Part shown: piece by piece, positions 19,071 to 26,587 of the stretch | Numbering within the stretch: position 1 is the stretch's first letter | How the letters are laid out: the number at the start of each line of letters is the position of its first letter | NCBI RefSeq assembly: GCF_900112345.1 | Contig: NZ_FOLB01000003.1 | Location: 62,001-126,000, forward strand | From: Nocardioides terrae | Lineage (GTDB): Bacteria; Actinomycetota; Actinomycetes; Propionibacteriales; Nocardioidaceae | Direction of reading: 5' to 3' | Length of the DNA: 64,000 nt | Notes under the pieces: generated by a model | The model's database searches: none | The model's input: the letters and a program-made list of their open reading frames with translations, nothing else | Told to the model about the DNA's origin: nothing | Position numbers and translations under genes: made by a program

Positions 19071-19388
19071 GCTCGGAGAATCCTCCTGTGCCGTGCTGTG
19101 GCACAAGGACCAGTTTCGGGTAAGTGAGCCACCCACTCGCGCGATGCGTCCCACGGGGGTGACATCGCCGGCGGCGGGGTGCACCCTGGCCTAGCGCCTG
19201 ACACGGACGTCCAGCGGTGGCAGCACCGGTGGGAGCCGTTGAACAAGCGCCTGCTGGGCGGATGCCACCTGACCCCTGAATGACCGACGCGTCGTCAAAT
19301 TCGGCCGGCGCGGCTGTCGGATCGGCCCGCTCCCGTTCGTAGCGTAGGTAGCGGCAGGCATCAGGCCTGCCCGATGAAGGGAGCAGGG
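19071..19388. other. Divergent intergenic region, no gene seen
   Basis: This 318-nt stretch separates the secreted beta-helix gene from the rightward YCII-like gene and must hold both promoters. It contains the Shine-Dalgarno of each gene at its edges and a TAGCGTAGGTAGC-like stretch near 19342-19354. I find no convincing -35/-10 pair, dyad, terminator or small open frame. Confidence 0.5.
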
Positions 19389-19763
19389 ATGGCTCATTAC
19401 CTCATCTTCTTCAACCAGCAGTGGGTCGGCGACCACGACGAGAGCTGGTTCGAGGGCCGCGTCGAACCGGCCACGGCGGTCATCCGAGAGATGCAGGACC
19501 AGGGCGTCCTCGTGTACGCCGGCGGACTGGTCGAGGAGCTCGAGGAAGCGGCAAGCGCGGACGCCACGAGTGGCGAGCTGGTCTTCACCGACGGGCCGTT
19601 CGCGGAGACCAAGGAGTGGCTCGGCGGGCTGACCATCGTGGACGTGCCCGACGACGAGTCCGCCCGCAGGTGGGCGGGGCGCGTGGCCGAAGGGTGCGGC
19701 TGGCCACAGGAGGTGCGCCGCTTCAAGGCAGGCTCGATGCAGGCCGCCGTGCTCGGCTTGTGA
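19389..19763 (+). CDS. YCII-related DGPF-domain protein
   Basis: Small cytoplasmic protein of 124 residues with the family hallmark DGPFAETKE (residues about 68-76) and the closing GSMQAA. YCII-like proteins adopt a ferredoxin-like fold; the DGPF branch often sits beside ECF sigma factors, but none is adjacent here. The ATG at 19389 has a Shine-Dalgarno-like AAGGGAGCAGGG before it; the in-frame ATG at 19374 lies upstream of that site and is less likely. Function is unknown. Confidence 0.85.
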   Translation: MAHYLIFFNQQWVGDHDESWFEGRVEPATAVIREMQDQGVLVYAGGLVEELEEAASADATSGELVFTDGPFAETKEWLGGLTIVDVPDDESARRWAGRVAEGCGWPQEVRRFKAGSMQAAVLGL

Positions 19764-19798
19764 GGCACCGGTCCCCGACGAGCGGTGTCCAACGCTGT

Positions 19799-21084
19799 CT
19801 ATTGGCGTCGGTGGAGGCGGATGTGGCCGGGGCGTAGGCGTTCGACCCGGTAGTCGGGGTGGTCGGCGTAGGTGTGGTGGGGCCGGCAGACCAGCACCCC
19901 GTCCGCGAGGTCGGTCCTGCCGCCGTGCTGCCACTGGTGGAGGTGGTGGGCGTCCGCCCAGGCGGCGGGTCGTGCGCAGCCCTCGACCGCGCACACGCCG
20001 CCCTGCTGCACGTTCATCGCCAAACGCTGCTTCTTGGTGAAGAGCCTGGCCTTGCGGCCCAGGTCGAGGACCTCGCCGCTCGAACCCAGCACGGCCGGGA
20101 TGATCCCGCAGCGGGCCGCGAGCCGCCGGGCGGTGCCGGGACTGACCACGTCCCCGGTATCCAAACGGGCGGCCTTCAGGCCGCCGAGGAGGGTCGCCAG
20201 GTCCAGGGTGACGACCACGACCGGGTCACACCCACCCGTCCGAGGCAGCGTGCCCTTCGGGATGCGGTCGACCAGCTCGGCCAACGCCCGCCCCCGCAGC
20301 TCCTCGGCCGAGAGTCGAACCCCGGTCTCGGGGTCGACCGGATCGATCGGGTCGGGGCGGCCGGGGTTGAGCAGCGCCTCCAACATCCGCTGCAACCGCA
20401 CCCCCTGCACCAGCGGGATCCGAAAGACCCCGTCGGTGGTCTGCGTGGTCTCGTCGTGCCGCAACCGGCAGAACGCCCGACGCGCCGCCAGGGCTTCGGC
20501 GCGGGCCAGCTGGACGGCCAGGCGCCGATCCGCGCCGTGGGGGTCGAGCACCTCGTCGAGATGGTCAGCGATCCCGACGCAGCACACCGGTGTCGTGAGC
20601 ATGGGCCTCCCCGACCAGGTGCTGCTCCGCCCGCACCGCCACGTCGGCGTCCACCTCGGGCGGGAGGGCGTCGAGCGCGTCCACGACCACCGCGGCGGAG
20701 GCGACCGGAAACGCGCCCGCGGCCAGGCCCTCGCGGACCAGCCGCCGCTCGGCCAGCGCGTCGGCGAGCGTGACCTCCCGCTTCGCCGCCCCCGGCGCGA
20801 GACGCACCTGCTCCCGCAACCACGCGGGTAGGGACACGGCTCCGTCGTGGGCGGCCAGACCCGACGACCCCGCCTGCGCGAGCAGGGCCAGGGTGAGCTC
20901 GGCGAGGCGGGCCTGGGCGGCGTACGCCTCCCGCAGACACTCACCCAGCTCCACGGCCGACAGTGCCCACACCCGGTCGGAGTCCACGCCGTCGAGCACC
21001 TCGTGCAGCCGGCCCAGGAACCGGTGCACCTGATGCGCGCGCGAGCGCCGGCCGGTGTGGTGGCTCCATGTCCGCTGCGGTCAT
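19799..21084 (-). pseudogene. DUF222/HNH endonuclease (13E12-type), frameshifted
   Basis: Mobile-type family with an N-terminal DUF222 helical domain and a C-terminal HNH nuclease. The nuclease end is intact: CAVEGCARPAAW, DAHHLHQW and VCRPHH close to the C-terminus. The N-terminal half (MHRFLGRLHEVL onward) lies in another frame that stops at 20565. Removing one C from the CCC at 20573-20575 joins the halves as LRR-IADHLDEVLDP, the expected family sequence. A second likely lesion lies in the GC run 21035-21043: adding one GC unit would connect ATG 21084, which has a GGGAG site, through LARAHQV to the same domain. It is either inactivated or carries sequencing errors. GTG 21029 is the start if only the second lesion is real. 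Confidence 0.8.
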
Positions 21085-21172
21085 GCGCACTCCCGAGAGA
21101 AGATCCGATACCGAGGATCATCCCCTCGACCACCGACGGTCCTCGACGCTCAGACGACGCAGCGCGAAGCCC

Positions 21173-21209
21173 TGTGGACAACGCAACCCGGAAGCAGCCC
21201 TGTGGACCA
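21173..21209. repeat. Two DnaA-box-like direct repeats
   Basis: TGTGGACAA at 21173-21181 equals the complement of the actinobacterial DnaA box TTGTCCACA, and TGTGGACCA at 21201-21209 differs by one base; both follow an AGCCC-like lead and are 28 nt apart. They lie in the 186-nt gap upstream of the broken DUF222/HNH gene. Two sites are not enough to call an origin. They may be ordinary upstream sequence of this gene family. Confidence 0.35.
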
Positions 21210-21270
21210 CAACCGGCCCCGCATGGGGCTCGTGAGGCAGCCGAGACACGACCCAGGAGGAGCGCGAAGG

Positions 21271-21732
21271 TCAGCGCGAAGGTCTGCGCGGACGCCAGCG
21301 CTTCCAGAGCGCCGTGCCCTGGGCGCGCACCTTGCCGTCCCACTCGAGGGTGACCTCGCAGGTCATCTCGTCCTCGCTCGCCGCCGTCACGTCGGCGACC
21401 AGCGAGACCGGCTCGGTCAGCGGCGCCGGTCGGCGGTAACGCACGTCGAGGCCGGCGGTGACGTAGGGCAGCGCAGCTCCGGGCAACGGCGGCCAGTCGT
21501 GGCCGTGCGCGACGTGGACGACGGCCGCCGCGCTGTGGCAGTCGAGCAGCGTGGCGATGATGCCGCCGTTGAGGTAGCCCAGCCCGTTGTCGTGCTGCGG
21601 CCAAGGCAGGAACGTCGCCGTCGCTCCGAACTCGCCGGCCGCGTGGCTCTTCAGCTGCAGCCCGTCGGCGTTGGCCGGCCCGCAGCCGAAGCAGGTCAGC
21701 TCCGGGAACCACGTGTCCTGGATCGACGTCAT
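21271..21732 (-). CDS. PaaI-type hotdog-fold thioesterase
   Basis: Predicted acyl-CoA thioesterase of 153 residues. The hotdog helix carries YLNGGIIATLLD with Asp as probable catalytic residue and a following conserved H in CHSAAA; the strand RYRRPAPLTEP is typical of the family. CFGCGPANADGL near the N-terminus is a common opening of the actinobacterial branch. It is translationally coupled to the upstream gene: the ATG at 21732 shares a base with the preceding TGA, and a GTG at 21735 is an alternative. Substrate unknown. Confidence 0.88.
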   Translation of the reverse strand: MTSIQDTWFPELTCFGCGPANADGLQLKSHAAGEFGATATFLPWPQHDNGLGYLNGGIIATLLDCHSAAAVVHVAHGHDWPPLPGAALPYVTAGLDVRYRRPAPLTEPVSLVADVTAASEDEMTCEVTLEWDGKVRAQGTALWKRWRPRRPSR

Positions 21733-22118
21733 CACTCCCCCATCAGCTCGCGCAGGTCCCGGTCGACGTACGCATCGGCGAAGTCGCCGCGCGACCGGGC
21801 CGCGGCCAGCGACTCGACGGTGCCAAGCTCAGCGAGACGGTCGACGAGCGCGGTCGCGGCCGCTCCCGCCTCCCCCTCCAGCAGTACGTCGGCCAGCAGC
21901 GCGCAGTCGACCGCGCCGCCGTCCGGCTCGGGACCTAGCGCGCTCGCCCACGCCCCGATCTCGAAGCGCATCGCGGCAGCGGGCGCCGGCCCGTCGGCGC
22001 GCAGGTCGACGATCCACGTGATCTCCGGCCCGGGGATGCGCCAGTGCCCCTTGCGCAGCGCCACCTTCCGGGCGCGGAGCGCCTTCGTGACCGCTGCGCG
22101 GCGGGCCTTCTGGTCCAC
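21732..22118 (-). CDS. Conserved hypothetical protein coupled to the thioesterase
   Basis: Cytoplasmic protein of about 128 residues with no recognised motif. It opens with a basic helix (VDQKARRAAVTKALRARK), then WRIPGPEITWIVDL and an acidic helical C-terminus; the layout resembles DUF4304-like proteins but I am not confident. I choose GTG 22118 because a TATGGT hexamer (22126-22131) ends exactly 7 nt upstream, the leaderless spacing seen repeatedly in this window. ATG 22130 would lie inside that hexamer. Confidence 0.6.
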   Translation of the reverse strand: MDQKARRAAVTKALRARKVALRKGHWRIPGPEITWIVDLRADGPAPAAAMRFEIGAWASALGPEPDGGAVDCALLADVLLEGEAGAAATALVDRLAELGTVESLAAARSRGDFADAYVDRDLRELMGE

Positions 22119-22189
22119 GCCGCCCACCATAGAGGGGACCTCAGGCGGATCGCCTTGCCGGGGCGGTGGGCAGCGGCGAGAATCCGAAG

Positions 22190-24766
22190 GTGCCGCTGGC
22201 GGAGCGGTCGCTCCAGCTGCGTTCACTCGGGGACTACGCCGCTGAGGCGCGACAACGGAACGGCCGGTTCGTCCTCATCTCGGGTGAGGCGGGCATCGGC
22301 AAGTCCAGCCTGCTCGAGGAGCTCGAGCAGGCCGTTCCGGATGCGCGCTGGTGGTGGGGCGCCTGCGACGGCCTCTTCACCCCCCGCCCCCTCGGGCCGG
22401 TCCACGACATCGAGCCGCTCACCGGCCTGCTCGCCGACCTGACCGGCGACGCGGCACCGCGTGAGCGGCTGTTCCAGGGCATCCTCGCCGAGCTCGCCGC
22501 GGAGTTCACCGTACTGGTCGTCGAGGACGTCCACTGGGCCGACGAGGCGACCCTCGACCTGCTCCGCTTCCTGACCCGGCGGCTGCGCGACGTTCCGGCG
22601 CTCGTGGTGGCCACGTACCGGGACGACGGGCTCGCCGCCCGCGACCCGCTGACGCTGGCCCTCGGCGAGCTCAGCAACCAGCGCGCCGCGCGCCGGATCA
22701 CCCTGCCCCCGCTGACGCCGGCGGCGGTGGCGCTGCTGTGCGAGGGCACGGGGCACGTCGCCGCGGAGGTGCACCACCTGACCGGCGGGAACCCGTTCTT
22801 CGTCTCCGAGGTGCTCAGGGGCCCCGCGCACGGTCTGCCCGGCACGGTGCGCGACGCGGTGCTGGCCCGTCTGGCCACGGTGTCCGACCACGGTCGGCAC
22901 GCCGCTCGCGTGGCCGCGCTGGTCGGCCTGCGGATCGAGCCGGCCCTCTTCCCCGTGCTCGGGCCGCCCGCCGCCATCGACGAGCTGATCGGCTGCGGGC
23001 TGCTCGACGGCGACGGACCGGAGCTGCGGTGGCGCCACGAGATCGCCCGGCGCGCGGTCGAGCAGGCCATGCCGGCCCACCACCAGCCGCCCGTCCACCG
23101 CGCCATCCTCCAGGCGCTGCTCGACGCCGGCAGCGTCGACCACGTGCGACTGGCCCACCACGCCGCCTCGTGCGGCGAGGCGTTCGCGGTGCTCACGCAC
23201 GCACCTCTGGCGGCGGAGCTGGCCGCCGCGGTGCCGTCACACCGCGAGGCCCTGGCGCACTACCGCCTGGCCCTGGACTTCGCGGTCGGCGCCGCGCCGG
23301 AGGTCCGGGCGGGCCTCGCCGACGCGGCGGCCGAGCAGGCCGCGCTGGTCGACCAGTGGGAGGAGTCGGCGGCGCACTGCCGGACCGCCCTGGAGGTGTG
23401 GCACGCGCTCGGCGACAGCCTGCGCGAGGGCGACACGCTGTGCCGCCTGAGCCGTGCGCTGTGGCACCTGTGCGACGGGCGCGGCTCGATGGGCAGCTCG
23501 CGCTCCGCACTGGCCCTCGTCGAGCCGTACGGCGACAGCCCACAGTTCGCCCGGTCGGCGACCAACATGGCCGGCGCCTACCTGCTCGACGGGCAGAACC
23601 TGCCCGCCCTCAGCCTGGCCGAGAAGGCCGCCGACCTGGCCGCCCGGCTCGGGCTCCCCGACGTCCGGAGCGACGCGCTGCGCATCGAGGCAGGAGCGCT
23701 GCGGGCCCAGGGGCGACCGTGGGAGGGGCCGATGCGCCAGGCGCTCCACGTCGCCCTCGACGCCGGCCACCCGCGTCAGGCGGGCGGTGCCTACACGGCC
23801 TGGGTGGACGGGCTGGCCGACCAGTTCCGGTTCGCCGAGGCGGAGACGGTGCTCGCTGAAGGCCTGGCCTACTGCGAGCAGCGCGACGTGCCGACGTATG
23901 CCAACGGCCTGGTCGGCGAGCGGGTCCGGATCCTCGAGATGACCGGTCACTGGGACGAGGCGGTGGCCCTGGCCCGGCGGCACCTGGCCAAGGTCACCCT
24001 GTCGTTCCCCAACCGGCTGCACGCCACCGTCAGCCTGGCACGGATCCTCGTCCGACGCGGCGAGGACGCCGCCGACCTGGCGCTCGAGGCGAGCCGGGCG
24101 GCGGACGGCATCGGCGACCCGCAGTGGCGGCTGCCCGCGCAGCTCCTGCTCGCCGAGCACGCGTGGCTCGCAGGGGACGACGACACCGCCGCCGAGCACG
24201 TCCGCCGGGCGTCGTACGCGGCGCTGCGGTTCGGGCCGACCAGCCAGGGGCTCGTCGCGACCTGGCAGCGGCGACTCGGCCTGCCCCATCCCGAGGTGTC
24301 CCTCGAGCCGTGGGCGTCCTGGCTGCGCGGTGACACGTCGGCCGCCGTGGCGGCGTTCGAGTCCCTCGGCTCGCCGTACGCCGCCGCCGCCGTGCTCCTC
24401 GACTCAGCGACCGAGACGGGGCTGCGCGAAGCGCTCGCCCGCTTCGAGGCGCTGGGCGCCCGGGCGGCCGCCGACCGCACCCGTCAGCGGATGCGCGAGG
24501 CGGGACTTCGTGCCGTCCCCCTCGGCGGCCGCGCGACGACGCGGGCCCATCCGCTCGGCCTCACCCGACGCGAGCAGGAGATCCTCGAGCGGCTCTGCGG
24601 CGGCGCCACCAACGACGAGATCGCGCAGCAGCTCTTCATCTCGGTCCGCACGGTCGACCACCACGTCTCGGCTGTGCTGGCCAAGCTGGGCGTCGCCAAC
24701 CGGCGCGAGGCGGTGGCCGCCGCGCACCGGCACGGGCTGCTGACCGCGGAGACCGGCGAAACATAG
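22190..24766 (+). CDS. LuxR-family regulator with AAA ATPase domain (LAL type)
   Basis: Large ATP-binding transcriptional activator of about 858 residues. Walker A GEAGIGKSS is at residues about 34-42, Walker B LVVEDVHWADE near 110, followed by a long helical TPR-like sensor region, and a C-terminal LuxR helix-turn-helix (LTRREQEILERL, then DEIAQQLFISVRTVDHHVS). The ligand is unknown. GTG 22190 follows GAGAAT by 6 nt and is preferred; GTG 22166 is in frame and possible. Two DUF4242 genes lie immediately downstream, the likely regulatory targets. Confidence 0.92.
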   Translation: MPLAERSLQLRSLGDYAAEARQRNGRFVLISGEAGIGKSSLLEELEQAVPDARWWWGACDGLFTPRPLGPVHDIEPLTGLLADLTGDAAPRERLFQGILAELAAEFTVLVVEDVHWADEATLDLLRFLTRRLRDVPALVVATYRDDGLAARDPLTLALGELSNQRAARRITLPPLTPAAVALLCEGTGHVAAEVHHLTGGNPFFVSEVLRGPAHGLPGTVRDAVLARLATVSDHGRHAARVAALVGLRIEPALFPVLGPPAAIDELIGCGLLDGDGPELRWRHEIARRAVEQAMPAHHQPPVHRAILQALLDAGSVDHVRLAHHAASCGEAFAVLTHAPLAAELAAAVPSHREALAHYRLALDFAVGAAPEVRAGLADAAAEQAALVDQWEESAAHCRTALEVWHALGDSLREGDTLCRLSRALWHLCDGRGSMGSSRSALALVEPYGDSPQFARSATNMAGAYLLDGQNLPALSLAEKAADLAARLGLPDVRSDALRIEAGALRAQGRPWEGPMRQALHVALDAGHPRQAGGAYTAWVDGLADQFRFAEAETVLAEGLAYCEQRDVPTYANGLVGERVRILEMTGHWDEAVALARRHLAKVTLSFPNRLHATVSLARILVRRGEDAADLALEASRAADGIGDPQWRLPAQLLLAEHAWLAGDDDTAAEHVRRASYAALRFGPTSQGLVATWQRRLGLPHPEVSLEPWASWLRGDTSAAVAAFESLGSPYAAAAVLLDSATETGLREALARFEALGARAAADRTRQRMREAGLRAVPLGGRATTRAHPLGLTRREQEILERLCGGATNDEIAQQLFISVRTVDHHVSAVLAKLGVANRREAVAAAHRHGLLTAETGET

Positions 24767-24837
24767 GCATCCGTCACCCATCCGGGCAGCGGTGCTGCCC
24801 ACCTACCGTCGAGGAACCCCGACGGAAGGAATCTGCG

Positions 24838-25089
24838 ATGCCGCTCTTCATGGACGTCCACCACATGAACGGAGGCGTGACGGCCAACGACGTGGCCGCC
24901 GCCCACGTCGCCGACCTGGCCGAGCAGGACAAGCACGACGTGACCTACCTGCGCTACTGGGTCAACGAGGAGGAGGGCAGGATCTTCTGCCTGTGCGAGG
25001 CGCCCTCGGCGGAGGCCGCCAACACCGTGCACCGCGAGGCCCACGGCCTCGTCGCCGATGAGATCTACCAGGTGCAGGAGGGCTCCTGA
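24838..25089 (+). CDS. DUF4242 (SCO4226-like nickel-binding) protein, copy 1
   Basis: Small 83-residue protein of the DUF4242 family, whose Streptomyces member SCO4226 binds nickel as a ferredoxin-fold dimer. The family pattern is visible: MPLFMDVH start, THxxDL-like AHVADLAEQD, YLRYWVNEE and CLCEAPSAEAANTVHREAHGL. Candidate metal ligands are His and Cys in the latter two segments. Shine-Dalgarno GGAAGG precedes the ATG. It lies 71 nt after the LAL regulator and is followed by a paralogue. Confidence 0.9.
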   Translation: MPLFMDVHHMNGGVTANDVAAAHVADLAEQDKHDVTYLRYWVNEEEGRIFCLCEAPSAEAANTVHREAHGLVADEIYQVQEGS

Positions 25090-25208
25090 GTGGGCAACCG
25101 CCGATCTCGCGCCGGAGAACCTGGGCAGGCGTCGCGGATCACGAGGGACCGGTGTCGGAAATAGCGTCGATGACGACCGAACCCCCACCACACGGAAGGT
25201 GTCAACAG

Positions 25209-25457
25209 ATGCCGCTCTTCATGGATGTCCACAACCTCGGCGAGGTGTCTCTCGCAGACGTTGCCGGCGCGCACGAGGCCGACCTCGCCACCCAGGACCG
25301 CTACGACGTGAGCTACCTGCGCTACTGGGTCAACGAGGAGCAGGGCAAGATCTTCTGCCTCGTCGACGCCCCCGACGCCGAGGCTGCCAACCACGTCCAC
25401 AAGGAGGCCCACGGTCTCGTCGCCGACGAGATCTACGCGGTCTCCGAGGGGTCGTGA
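25209..25457 (+). CDS. DUF4242 (SCO4226-like) protein, copy 2
   Basis: An 82-residue paralogue of the preceding gene, aligned almost without gaps: MPLFMDVHN, YLRYWVNEEQGKIFCL and EAANHVHKEAHGLVADEIY are shared with small changes. It differs in replacing the CLCEAP Cys pair by CLVDAP and in one more residue missing near position 10. The frame is open from 25152, but ATG 25209 matches the paralogue start and has GGAAGGTG upstream. A tandem duplication after the split from one ancestor is evident; the 119-nt spacer shows no promoter I can define. Confidence 0.9.
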   Translation: MPLFMDVHNLGEVSLADVAGAHEADLATQDRYDVSYLRYWVNEEQGKIFCLVDAPDAEAANHVHKEAHGLVADEIYAVSEGS

Positions 25458-25479
25458 GCCCGCGATCGAGTCGAAATGT

Positions 25480-25519
25480 ACGACGCCCGGCCCGCCCATC
25501 AGGGCGGACCGGGCGTCGT
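25480..25519. terminator. Bidirectional hairpin terminator
   Basis: Arms 25480-25497 and 25502-25519 pair at 17 of 18 positions (ACGACGCCCGG and CCGGGCGTCGT at the outer ends) around an ATCA loop. It lies between the convergent ends of the DUF4242 copy 2 and the Ig-like gene, so it can serve both. There is no U tract, as is usual in high-GC actinobacteria. Confidence 0.88.
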
Positions 25520-25546
25520 GCGTGATCAGTCAGATCCCCGCAGGGG

Positions 25547-26401
25547 TCACTTGACCTTGACCTTGTAGGCCTTGGCCGACTTGGCGGCACCGGTGTACGC
25601 GTCGCCCAGGTAGGAGACCTTCACCTTGTTGACGCCCTTCTTGAGCTTCTTCAGCTTGACGGTCGCCTTGCCGTTGACCACGGTGGCCCGGCCGACGACC
25701 TTCTTGCCCTTCTTGACGACGACCGTGCCGCCCACCTGGACGCCGCCCTTGGCGGACCAGTCGTTGGCGACGGAGACGACGAGCTTCGCCTTCTTCTTCT
25801 TCACGGCCTTCTTGGACGCCTTGGCCGACACGTGGCCGAGCTGCTTGTCGACCTTGATCGAGCCGAGGCTGACCGGGGTCGCGGTCGTGCAGGGCGCGGT
25901 GACCCCAGGGATGGGGGCACCGTCCTTGGTCGGGGTGATGGTGAACGACTTGGGCAGCGTGATGGCGTAGGTGCCGGCAGCCGGCTGCTGGAAGAACTCG
26001 TTGATGCCCTCACCGCTGAACTGAATGTGGCTGGCGTCGGACGGGGTCGGCGCTCCGAACTTCGCCGGGACCTTGACCTGCACGTTGCCGATGGTGGACG
26101 CGAAGTCCTTGACCTCGGCCCCGTTGGCCTGGATCCCGGCCAGAGCCAGGCCGACCGAGATGTCGGTCGTGGCCGTCACCGGAAGGTGCAGCAGGCCGGC
26201 AGCCACCGGGATGCCGGCGGCAGCCGTCGTGGGGAGCGCGCCGTTCACCGTGAGCGTGACGGTCTGCGGCCCGACCACAGGGAAGACGCACTGGTAGGCG
26301 GCGCTGATCCCGGCGGCCTGAGCCGGCGCAACGGCACCGAGGGTCGCAGCAACGGCGGCGAGAGCGACGCCACTGGCGGCGAGCGGACGAGCAAGCTTCA
26401 T
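25547..26401 (-). CDS. Secreted protein with C-terminal Ig-like repeat and Lys-rich linker
   Basis: Exported protein of 284 residues. The signal peptide ends at AQA near residue 29. The N-terminal mature domain (about 30-175) has two Cys that may form a disulfide (YQCVFP and APCTT) and resembles the actinobacterial DUF6801-type domain, which I cannot confirm. A Lys-rich linker (SKKAVKKKKAK) leads to an Ig-like repeat ending VKVSYLGDAYTGAAKS, the Big_3-like closing seen in Nocardioides surface proteins. ATG 26401 has GGGAGGAAA upstream. The 186-nt upstream gap toward parE holds no site I can define. Role: probably surface or extracellular binding, unknown ligand. Confidence 0.8.
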   Translation of the reverse strand: MKLARPLAASGVALAAVAATLGAVAPAQAAGISAAYQCVFPVVGPQTVTLTVNGALPTTAAAGIPVAAGLLHLPVTATTDISVGLALAGIQANGAEVKDFASTIGNVQVKVPAKFGAPTPSDASHIQFSGEGINEFFQQPAAGTYAITLPKSFTITPTKDGAPIPGVTAPCTTATPVSLGSIKVDKQLGHVSAKASKKAVKKKKAKLVVSVANDWSAKGGVQVGGTVVVKKGKKVVGRATVVNGKATVKLKKLKKGVNKVKVSYLGDAYTGAAKSAKAYKVKVK

Positions 26402-26587
26402 TCGGGTTTTCCTCCCTTGTAGCGAAGAGGTGCACTCACGGCAGACGCAGCTGTCGCGCGCACCCCGCGGCGAGGTCCCCCTCGGACAGCTCCCCGCCCG
26501 AGTCGAACCTGCCGATGTTGGCCGGGATAGCAAACCACATAGTGACGCCGGACACGTCAGAAACGCCGACCCTTGTTACTGGAGAGT

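Noticed and set aside
21173..21209. Replication origin suggested by two DnaA-box-like sites
   Set aside because: Only two sites, no dnaA, dnaN or AT-rich stretch nearby.
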